DNA of 16,313 nucleotides, from contig JAPLDC010000076.1 of the NCBI GenBank assembly GCA_026391935.1, positions 1-16,313 of the forward strand. The letters run 5' to 3'. The position numbers and the translations under genes were made by a program. The stretch is from Bacteroidota bacterium (lineage in GTDB: Bacteria; Bacteroidota; Bacteroidia; 2-12-FULL-35-15). This document shows, one piece after another, positions 6,420 to 13,110 of the stretch; positions within the stretch are counted from its first letter, which is position 1; every line of letters begins with the position of its first letter. The notes under the pieces were generated by a model. That model was not told the origin of the DNA and made no database searches. It saw only the letters and a list, made by a program, of their open reading frames with translations.

Positions 6420-7421
6420 CTATTTGAAATTTTCCTGAAGAGAGGAATAACAATCAAAAGTTTCCTTCTTGATTCTTTCAACAATTTCCTTACAAGGTAA
6501 AATGTCGTGGATCAGTTCAACACTTTGTCCGGCACACCACAAGGATTGGTAGTTTCCAGGCTTTATTGATTTTTCAAGCTTTTTCATACCGCTGATCTGC
6601 ACCCACATCTTAAAATACTTTTTAGTAGTTGAATTATTGGATAACATTCGCTCTAACCAATTCTGCTTATATCCGATCTTCTTTGCGAAAGGAGTATTGA
6701 TAATTGTACAAGGAGTACCGGAGATTTTTTCTGTAAGAACAATATCTGTCATTTTTGAATCGACGATAGCTTTTTTGTATTCGCCACTGACTCCTGCTTC
6801 TGTACTTGCAATAAAACGTGTCCCAACAGAAACTCCAGAAGCCCCTAAGGCCAACATTGAAACAATTCCTGCACCATCAGCTATCCCACCAGCAGCGATC
6901 ACAGGAATGTTCGGAAACTTCTTCTGTAAGGCAGGCACCAAAATTTGTAACGGATTTGGTCCTGCATGTCCTCCTGCACCTTGACCAACTGCAATAAATC
7001 CGTCACATCCCAAGTCAGCGCATTTTTGGGCATGTTCTAAATTAGTGACATCGGAAAATACTTTTGCTCCGTAACTATGTGCCTGCTCAATAACCCGTTT
7101 AGGACTTCCCAATGATGTAATATAAAAAGGAACTTTTTTAGCTACGCAAATCTTCAGATGTTTTTCGTACAAAGGATTTGTCTGCTGCACAATCAAGTTT
7201 ACGCCGTATGTACCCTTTGCAGATAATTTATTTTTTTCGGAATTCAATTGGTCCAAGATCTCCTCCAATTCTCCATCTTTACGATAATTCAGTGTTGGAA
7301 ATGTTGCAGCGATGCCACTTTTCATTCCTTCAAGAATCATTTCTTTATTGGTAACCAAAAACATTGGTGCCATGATCATTGGGAAATCTATTGAAAGTGT
7401 TTGGGTAAGTTTCGTTTGCAT
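6420..7421 (-). CDS. Nitronate monooxygenase-family FMN enzyme
   Basis: 333 residues, a cytoplasmic TIM-barrel flavoprotein. Family motifs in order: PMIMAPM (14-20), GVNL (73-76), the conserved GQGAGGHAG (146-154) with the catalytic-type His at 152, the FMN-phosphate loops PVIAAGGIADG (173-183) and ALGASGVSVGTRF (191-203). Members oxidise propionate-3-nitronate or other nitronates, while the related FabK enzymes reduce trans-2-enoyl-ACP and others are NADH:quinone reductases. Sequence alone does not separate these. It is divergent from the acyl-CoA synthetase gene with 105 bases between start codons, a setting that would also fit a lipid-related role, but this is inference. Length is normal and no key residue is missing. 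Confidence 0.87.
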   Translation of the reverse strand: MQTKLTQTLSIDFPMIMAPMFLVTNKEMILEGMKSGIAATFPTLNYRKDGELEEILDQLNSEKNKLSAKGTYGVNLIVQQTNPLYEKHLKICVAKKVPFYITSLGSPKRVIEQAHSYGAKVFSDVTNLEHAQKCADLGCDGFIAVGQGAGGHAGPNPLQILVPALQKKFPNIPVIAAGGIADGAGIVSMLALGASGVSVGTRFIASTEAGVSGEYKKAIVDSKMTDIVLTEKISGTPCTIINTPFAKKIGYKQNWLERMLSNNSTTKKYFKMWVQISGMKKLEKSIKPGNYQSLWCAGQSVELIHDILPCKEIVERIKKETFDCYSSLQENFK

Positions 7422-7438
7422 TTGGATATCAATTATAG

Positions 7439-7468
7439 TTGGTAAATCGACAAAAAATTTTATTTTTG
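7439..7468 (+). promoter_or_regulatory. Bacteroidota-type promoter of the acyl-CoA synthetase operon
   Basis: TTG (7439-7441), exactly 19 bases, then TATTTTTG (7461-7468) fit the -33/-7 consensus. Transcription would begin near 7472-7475, giving a leader of about 50 bases before ATG 7527. It lies in the spacer shared with the divergent nitronate monooxygenase gene, for which no equally good promoter was found (TACTTTTA at 7482-7475 on the minus strand is one mismatch off). Confidence 0.65.
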
Positions 7469-7526
7469 GAGGTGTAAAAGTACGAATTAAAAAGAATTCT
7501 ATAAATCAATCATTAAAAACAAAACT

Positions 7527-9296
7527 ATGTCAGTAACACGCGTTTTCGACATTCTTCCTCAACTTCTTGAAAAGTATAACAAACCCAATGCTCTAGGGGC
7601 GAAGGAAAATGGAAAATGGGTTACTTATTCAACTCAGGATTTTGTTAGCAATGTTAATTATTTAAGTTATGGCCTGCTTGACTTGGGCATTGAACGGGAA
7701 GATAAAATTGCGATTATTGCGAATAATCGTCCTGAATGGAATTTTGCTGACTTTGCAATTCAGCTGTCCGGTGCGGTGAGTGTTCCTATTTATCCAACAA
7801 TCAGTGAATCGGACCTAAAATTTATTATCAGTGATGCAAAAATAAAATACGTTTTTGTGTCGAGTGCGGATATCTATAAAAAAGTAAAAAGCTTGATCGA
7901 TAGTTCTTCTTCGATAAAAGAGATCTACACTTTTAATAAGATCGAGGGTGCGAAACACTGGACAGAACTTTTAGAGGCCGGTAAAAAAAATCCTAAGACC
8001 ACTGAAATAGCAGCTATCAAACAAGGAATAAAACCAAATGACCTTCTTACGATCCTTTATACTTCTGGAACAACCGGAAATCCAAAAGGTGTAATGCTTT
8101 CACATAATAATCTTATCAGCAATTCTCTAGCTTCTCAAACATTATGTCCGTTTAAAAGTGAATGGAAAGCATTAAGCTTTTTACCGCTTAATCACGTTTA
8201 TGAGCGCATGTTAACCACTCTTTACTTTTATTTGGGTATATCCATTTATTATGCTGAAACCATCGAATCGATCGGTGAAAATTTAAAAGAGATACAACCG
8301 GAAGTTTTTTCTACTGTTCCGCGTTTGTTAGAAAAAGTATATGATAAAATTGTTGCAAAAGGATCTGAACAAACCGGAATAAAAAAGAAATTATTTTTCT
8401 GGGCACTTGAATTAGGATTACATTACGAATTAAATGGAGCTAATGGTTGGTGGTATGAATTCCAATTGAAGATTGCAAATAAATTAATTTTTACGAAATG
8501 GAGAGAAGCCTTAGGTGGAAAGGTGGTTGCAATTGTATCTGGTGGTGCAGCATTGCAACCAAGATTATCACGCGTTTTTAATTCTGCAAAAATAATTGTT
8601 CTTGAAGGTTATGGATTAACGGAGACCTCACCGGTCATTGCTGTAAATAATTTCTTACCAAATGGAATCCGGTTCGGAACTGTAGGTCCTGTCATTGATA
8701 AAGTAACAGTTAAAATTGCTGAAGACGGAGAGATATTAGTAAAAGGTCCGAATGTTATGCTCGGTTATTTCAACCGTCCGGATGCTACTGCAGAAGCGAT
8801 TGATGCTGAAGGATGGTTTCATACCGGTGATATTGGAATATTAGAAGATAACCGCTTCCTTAAGATCACAGATCGCAAAAAAGAGATCTTCAAAACATCG
8901 GGAGGAAAATACATTGCTCCTGTAATGATTGAAAATAAATTAAAAGAATCGCCTTTTATTGAACAAGTAATGGTGATCGGAGAAAACCAAAAATATGCAT
9001 CGGCACTTATTGTTCCTGCTTTTGCTTATCTGAAGGAATATTGCAAGAACAATAATATTCCATACACCAGTAATGAGGAGATAATAAAGAATCCTGCAAT
9101 TAAAGGACTTATTCTGGCTGAAATAGAAAAGACAAATAGTGAATTGGCGCAATACGAAAAAATTAAACGCCCCGAATTACTAAGCAGAGAATGGACAATA
9201 GACAAAAATGAAATGACCCCAAAGCTGTCGTTAAAAAGAAAAGTAATTATGGCTGCAAACAAAGAATTAATTGATAAGATTTTCGGAGCAGAATAG
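7527..9296 (+). CDS. Long-chain acyl-CoA synthetase (AMP-forming)
   Basis: 589 residues. It activates fatty acids: fatty acid + ATP + CoA gives acyl-CoA + AMP + PPi, the entry step to beta-oxidation or lipid synthesis. The adenylate-forming motifs are complete: P-loop YTSGTTGNPKG (178-188), YGLTETSP (362-369), GWFHTGD (429-435), the hinge DRKKEIFKTSGGK (449-461), and the C-terminal catalytic Lys in TPKLSLKRK (Lys566). Length and the long insert around SFLPLNHVYERM fit the FAA1/FadD-type long-chain group (COG1022-like) rather than short acetyl-CoA synthetases. It has its own promoter at 7439-7468 and is followed after 11 bases by the TMTC-like gene, so the two are probably co-transcribed. It likely feeds the beta-oxidation operon at 12648 onward. 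Chain-length preference cannot be read. Confidence 0.93.
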   Translation: MSVTRVFDILPQLLEKYNKPNALGAKENGKWVTYSTQDFVSNVNYLSYGLLDLGIEREDKIAIIANNRPEWNFADFAIQLSGAVSVPIYPTISESDLKFIISDAKIKYVFVSSADIYKKVKSLIDSSSSIKEIYTFNKIEGAKHWTELLEAGKKNPKTTEIAAIKQGIKPNDLLTILYTSGTTGNPKGVMLSHNNLISNSLASQTLCPFKSEWKALSFLPLNHVYERMLTTLYFYLGISIYYAETIESIGENLKEIQPEVFSTVPRLLEKVYDKIVAKGSEQTGIKKKLFFWALELGLHYELNGANGWWYEFQLKIANKLIFTKWREALGGKVVAIVSGGAALQPRLSRVFNSAKIIVLEGYGLTETSPVIAVNNFLPNGIRFGTVGPVIDKVTVKIAEDGEILVKGPNVMLGYFNRPDATAEAIDAEGWFHTGDIGILEDNRFLKITDRKKEIFKTSGGKYIAPVMIENKLKESPFIEQVMVIGENQKYASALIVPAFAYLKEYCKNNNIPYTSNEEIIKNPAIKGLILAEIEKTNSELAQYEKIKRPELLSREWTIDKNEMTPKLSLKRKVIMAANKELIDKIFGAE

Positions 9297-9307
9297 AAGA
9301 CCATACC

Positions 9308-11263
9308 ATGTCGACAAAGAAGAATAATAAGAACAAACCGCATGAACCGAAAAAAAAGGCGGAAATAAACTCATTTACCATTGACAATAAATTAGTTTTA
9401 AAACTATCACTGGTAATTGCACTTTTTGCATTTCTTATATATTCGAATACACTGAAACACCAATTTGTGTTGGATGATTTTTCGGTTATAAAAGAAAATC
9501 AATTAACAAAGGGAGGTACTGCTTCCTTAAAAGAAATTTTCTCCAGCAGCTACAGAACAGGTTACGGCAACAATGAGAACAACTTGTATCGCCCTTTGAC
9601 AAAAGCCATGTTCGCTATCGAATGGCAATTATCACCAAATAATCCTCACTTTCACCATTTGATAAATGTTCTGATGTACGCATTCGTATGTGTATTATTA
9701 TTCATTGTATTATTACGGTACACAAAAATCAATATTTACATTTTATTCATTATAGCAATGCTGTTTGCTGCTCACCCCATACATACCGAGGTTGTTGCAA
9801 ATATTAAGAGCAGGGATGAGATCTCCAGTATGTTATTTTTATTATTGTCGCTTCTCAGTATCTCTCATTACCTGATGAATAAAAAAATGCTCTTACTTGT
9901 AAGTTCATTGTTTTGCTTTTTCCTGGCTTTATTGTCGAAGGAATCAGCTATCGTTTATATTGCATTGGCTCCATTATTCATCTATTTCTTCACAGAAACT
10001 TCTTTCAAAAAGAATCTCCAGATAACAGGTTCATTGGCTTTTGTCGGCTTTTTATACATATTGCTCCACATTAAAATAATTGGCAGCATTGGAATAAAGA
10101 ATATTCCGGTCATCGACAATTCCTTATTATACACTTCTGATTTTATTCAGCAAAAAGCAACTGCCATATTGATCATGGGAAAATACTTTTTACTATTGCT
10201 CTTCCCTCAGCCATTATCCTGCGATTATTCGTTTAATACAATTCCAATTGTGTCATCATTCGCAAACCTTGGTTTTCTCCTGGCATTATTATTTCATGTT
10301 TTCTTGCTTTATTTTGCGATCAAAAATATCAAGGAAAAACACCTTCTTTCGTTTTGTATCCTTTTCTATTTAGGAAGCATGGTACTTGCATCTAATATTC
10401 TGATGCTGATTGGAACTCATTTAGCAGAACGTTTGCTTTTCTTCCCTTCGATTGCTTATTGTTTGGCTTCTGTATATTTAGTATGCAAACTTTTGAAGAT
10501 CGATATTACAGAAGCATCCTATAAAGTAAAATCCTTATTCAACATGAACAGTTCACTATTGATGGTGATCGGAATTGTATTGATCTTATTCTCCATTAAA
10601 ACATATTCGAGAAATAAAGATTGGAAATCGGATACTACATTATTCGGACATGATCTCAAAACTGTTCCGAACAGTGCACACATGCTTTTTTATTATGCCA
10701 ACAATCTGGCAAACAAAGATTCATTGAATGCTGTAAAAAATCCTGTTGAAAGAGAGCAGCGATTGGTAACAGCGCAAAAAAGTATTACCAAAGCATTGGA
10801 ATTGTATGAACTTTTTCCTGATGCACACAATGTTGCTGGAAGAATTTATTATGAACAAAAAAATTATCAAGCTGCTTTTAAAAGTTATAGCAGAGCAATG
10901 GAAATGAATCCCGGAAAAGGAATGTATCATAACAATGCTGGCACTTGTTTGTTTTCAATTGGAAATTATGAAGAAGCAGCAAAAGCTTTTGAGAAAGCTG
11001 CAGAAATTGACAAATTTGATGCGGATGCCCGATGTAACTTAGGAAGCGCTTACGGAGCAATGGGTGAAGCTTTCAAAAACAAAAATGATCAGGAAAACGC
11101 GAACAAAATGTTTAATCTTGCCATCGATAATTTTAAGAAAGCAACGATCATCGACCCTAACTATAAATCGGCGTATCAATTTATTGGCGTAACTTATAAA
11201 AACATGGGTGATTCAATAAACGGACAAATTTTTCTGGACAAGGCTGCTAAGATCAGATCTTGA
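9308..11263 (+). CDS. TMTC-like polytopic membrane protein with C-terminal TPRs (putative GT-C glycosyltransferase)
   Basis: 651 residues. A Lys-rich cytoplasmic N-tail (1-28) is followed by about 12 hydrophobic segments between residues 29 and 431, then a TPR region (~455-651). Markers of the TMTC/GT-C group are visible: an Asp pair in the first extracytoplasmic loop (FVLDDFSVI, Asp56-Asp57), NNLYRPLTKAMF (91-102), HPIHTEVVANIKSRDEISS (156-174), FPQPLSCDYSFNTIP (299-313, the DUF1736-like part) and ERLLFFPSIAYC (374-385). TPR units run at about 504-537, 538-571, 572-618 (with an insert) and 620-651. Eukaryotic TMTCs O-mannosylate cadherins. In bacteria a polyprenyl-phosphate-sugar donor and a surface protein acceptor are plausible but unproven. 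It starts 11 bases after the acyl-CoA synthetase stop and converges on the DsbA-like gene. Confidence 0.85.
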   Translation: MSTKKNNKNKPHEPKKKAEINSFTIDNKLVLKLSLVIALFAFLIYSNTLKHQFVLDDFSVIKENQLTKGGTASLKEIFSSSYRTGYGNNENNLYRPLTKAMFAIEWQLSPNNPHFHHLINVLMYAFVCVLLFIVLLRYTKINIYILFIIAMLFAAHPIHTEVVANIKSRDEISSMLFLLLSLLSISHYLMNKKMLLLVSSLFCFFLALLSKESAIVYIALAPLFIYFFTETSFKKNLQITGSLAFVGFLYILLHIKIIGSIGIKNIPVIDNSLLYTSDFIQQKATAILIMGKYFLLLLFPQPLSCDYSFNTIPIVSSFANLGFLLALLFHVFLLYFAIKNIKEKHLLSFCILFYLGSMVLASNILMLIGTHLAERLLFFPSIAYCLASVYLVCKLLKIDITEASYKVKSLFNMNSSLLMVIGIVLILFSIKTYSRNKDWKSDTTLFGHDLKTVPNSAHMLFYYANNLANKDSLNAVKNPVEREQRLVTAQKSITKALELYELFPDAHNVAGRIYYEQKNYQAAFKSYSRAMEMNPGKGMYHNNAGTCLFSIGNYEEAAKAFEKAAEIDKFDADARCNLGSAYGAMGEAFKNKNDQENANKMFNLAIDNFKKATIIDPNYKSAYQFIGVTYKNMGDSINGQIFLDKAAKIRS

Positions 11264-11287
11264 TTACCTTAGATTTAAATCCTGTTA

Positions 11288-11932
11288 TCAATTTGCAATA
11301 ATCTTATCTATTGTTCCTTTTAGGTTCACAAAATCCACATAGCCTTTAGCGATCAAAAAGAATTCATTGTCTTTTACAATAATTACTGCAGGGAACCCTG
11401 TTATTCCCCATTCCTGGATCATTGTAAAAAGTTTAATCGTTTCAATTTTATATTCTTCACTATTCAGTCTTTTTAAAAATTCAACAGGATCAATTTTATA
11501 CGGTTGGATCAATTCCAAGTAAACTGTTTCATCTTGCAGATCTTTCCCGTCAAGATATTGTGCCTTCTGCATGGATGAAGCAAATGCAATGGCTTCATCC
11601 TCATTAAAGGATTTAAATACCTCCAAAGCGATACAAGGTTTTAAGGATGATTGAAACAAAGTTTTATTTTTCAATTTTGATAAATAGACTTCACCGAATT
11701 TTACACCGGTCAATTCTTCCAAACGAGGCAATGCTTTTAAAATATAATCAGCAAAATCTCCTATCAAGCCTTCTCGCTCTCCTACCACCATTCCACCACT
11801 GATAATTTCAAAATCGATATTCTCTTTATATTCCTTTTGAATCTTCTCGATTACAGGTGAAAAGCCATAACACCAGCCACATAAAGGATCGTATATATAA
11901 ATGATCTTCGTTCTCATATCAATTTTTTTCAT
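11288..11932 (-). CDS. DsbA-family (FrnE-like) thioredoxin-fold protein
   Basis: 214 residues with no signal peptide, so a cytoplasmic DsbA-type protein. Active-site CGWC (Cys18, Cys21) sits in IYIYDPLCGWCYGFSPV near the N-terminus. A helical insert follows, and the cis-proline loop ITGFPAVII is present near residue 177. The arrangement fits the FrnE / DsbA-like branch, thiol oxidoreductases acting on intracellular substrates. The function of this copy is unknown. The ATG at 11932 overlaps the upstream TRIC gene by 14 bases. An alternative ATG at 11917 (MRTKIIYIYD) lies just after the TRIC stop (11919-11921) and also gives a normal start. Translational coupling with the TRIC gene is likely either way. 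Confidence 0.88.
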   Translation of the reverse strand: MKKIDMRTKIIYIYDPLCGWCYGFSPVIEKIQKEYKENIDFEIISGGMVVGEREGLIGDFADYILKALPRLEELTGVKFGEVYLSKLKNKTLFQSSLKPCIALEVFKSFNEDEAIAFASSMQKAQYLDGKDLQDETVYLELIQPYKIDPVEFLKRLNSEEYKIETIKLFTMIQEWGITGFPAVIIVKDNEFFLIAKGYVDFVNLKGTIDKIIAN

Positions 11933-12536
11933 TAATAAATTTCGGGATACTCAAATTTTTCTTTACAGCGATGATCCGGATAATAATAATTACCAAAGAC
12001 GAAACAAGGAAGTTCAGATTTCTTTCACAACCCAAATATTCGAGGCATAAATATAAAATAGCCCCTAACAAACAAGCAGTCGCATAAATCTCCTTTTTAA
12101 ATATAACAGGTATTTCATTGGTGAGCACATCCCGGATCACACCACCCATTACAGCAGAGAACATTCCCATTATCGCGGCTATAATGGGATTCACTCCCAT
12201 GCTCATTGCTTTTTCGGTTCCCACAATTGTAAACATTGCTATCCCAATTGTATCGAAAAAGAAAAAGGCTTTCCTCAGTTTAATTAAAGTCTTAAAAAAC
12301 ACACTTGCCATTATAACACCTAAAATAATGGCAAATACAAAGTTAATATCATGAATCCAAACCAAAGGATAACTCCCCAATAGGATATCCCGTAAACTAC
12401 CGCCACCGATAGCCGTAATAAATCCGATAAACCCCGCACCGAACCAATCGGGTTGAGCCTTATCATTCGCTGCCAAAGCTCCGGAAATAGCAAAAAAGCC
12501 TGTACCGATTAGCTCTAAAATGTATTGAGTCTTCAT
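11919..12536 (-). CDS. TRIC-family (UPF0126/YicG-like) membrane channel
   Basis: 205 residues, about seven hydrophobic segments, integral inner-membrane protein. The protein is built of two similar halves, each with the family Gly-rich loop: IGGGSLRDILLG (43-54) and MGGVIRDVLTNEIP (130-143). The GGxxRD motifs and the surrounding FFAISGALAAND and FDTIGIAMFTIVG helices identify the prokaryotic TRIC (trimeric intracellular cation channel) family. Prokaryotic members form trimeric pores reported to conduct monovalent cations. Some relatives have been linked to glycine uptake, so the physiological substrate is open. It is first in a two-gene minus-strand unit with the DsbA-like gene and divergent from the MarR gene, with 111 bases between starts. 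Confidence 0.9.
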   Translation of the reverse strand: MKTQYILELIGTGFFAISGALAANDKAQPDWFGAGFIGFITAIGGGSLRDILLGSYPLVWIHDINFVFAIILGVIMASVFFKTLIKLRKAFFFFDTIGIAMFTIVGTEKAMSMGVNPIIAAIMGMFSAVMGGVIRDVLTNEIPVIFKKEIYATACLLGAILYLCLEYLGCERNLNFLVSSLVIIIIRIIAVKKNLSIPKFINEKN

Positions 12537-12552
12537 TCTATTAAATAAGGCA

Positions 12553-12560
12553 CAAAGGTA
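12553..12560 (-). promoter_or_regulatory. Candidate -7 element (TACCTTTG) for the TRIC gene
   Basis: On the minus strand TACCTTTG matches TAnnTTTG and lies 16 bases before ATG 12536. No TTG is found at the standard spacing (near 12580), so the -33 part is not supported. It shares the 111-base spacer with the MarR promoter and palindrome. Confidence 0.45.
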
Positions 12561-12601
12561 TACAAGAATATCATAGTGACGAATATCATGAAAAAATCAT
12601 T

Positions 12602-12619
12602 TATTATGCTTGCATAATA
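12602..12619. promoter_or_regulatory. Palindrome overlapping the MarR -33 element (operator candidate)
   Basis: TATTATGC (12602-12609) and GCATAATA (12612-12619) are exact reverse complements around TT, an 18-base dyad. The right half covers the G of the -33 TTG (12610-12612). Size, symmetry and place agree with autorepression by a MarR dimer, whose sites are usually 16-20-base dyads at the promoter of their own gene. Confidence 0.6.
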
Positions 12620-12641
12620 TAAAATTAATAGTTTACATTTG
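12610..12641 (+). promoter_or_regulatory. Promoter of the MarR-beta-oxidation operon
   Basis: TTG (12610-12612), 21 bases, then TACATTTG (12634-12641) resemble the Bacteroidota -33/-7 promoter, the spacing being two bases longer than ideal. The -7 element ends 6 bases before ATG 12648, so the transcript would carry almost no leader. Confidence 0.6.
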
Positions 12642-12647
12642 TAACCG

Positions 12648-13106
12648 ATGTCGAAAAAGCACACAGAAACCGTTGATTCCAAATTAAAATCTGCCTGGCA
12701 GATAATCAGTCGCATGTACAATGCAGAAGCCGCTAAACATGGAGGAAGCATTGCCATTGGACATTTCCTGTTGAATATAGATACAGAAGAAGGCGCCTTC
12801 GCATCGGACATTGCACCGAAACTTGGTATGGAAAGCACTTCGCTCTCACGCATCATCAAAGCGCTGGAAGATGAGAAATTAATTATCAGGAAAGCAGATA
12901 AAGAAGATAAGAGAAAAGTAAAGATCATTTTAACAGAAAAAGGGAAAGAAAATAAGGAGCTGGCAAAAAAAATTGTGCGTAATTTTAATTCTGAGATCGA
13001 GAACAAGATTGGAAAAAGTAAGATCGATGAATTTTTAAAAACTGTCAACGACATTATCTTATTGGCAGAAGAAAAAAACAGAACATTGAAAATGATTAAC
13101 TCATAA
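12648..13106 (+). CDS. MarR-family transcriptional regulator
   Basis: 152 residues, a winged-helix dimer. The N-terminal helix leads to a helix-turn-helix with GAFASDIAPKLGMESTSLSRIIKALEDEKLI (about 49-79), recognition helix near 62-74, followed by the wing RKADKEDKRKVKIILTEKG (81-99), which carries the conserved Asp and Arg of MarR wings. C-terminal helices (100-150) form the dimer interface. It lies 4 bases ahead of the hydroxyacyl-CoA dehydrogenase gene and so probably controls the beta-oxidation operon, with an acyl-CoA or fatty acid as the likely ligand (inference from context). The palindrome at 12602-12619 overlaps its promoter. An antisense reading frame over this gene is not credible. 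Confidence 0.92.
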   Translation: MSKKHTETVDSKLKSAWQIISRMYNAEAAKHGGSIAIGHFLLNIDTEEGAFASDIAPKLGMESTSLSRIIKALEDEKLIIRKADKEDKRKVKIILTEKGKENKELAKKIVRNFNSEIENKIGKSKIDEFLKTVNDIILLAEEKNRTLKMINS

Positions 13107-13110
13107 TATC

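Noticed and set aside
11249..11281. Two perfect palindromes (AAGATCAGATCTT and GATTTAAATC) at the end of the TMTC-like gene
   Set aside because: They have almost no loop, so they cannot form a terminator hairpin, and the first is coding sequence.
12533..13054. 173-residue minus-strand reading frame opposite the MarR gene
   Set aside because: It is antisense to a clear MarR gene, its composition is the Ser/Phe/Leu-rich type of reverse frames, and it covers the MarR promoter.
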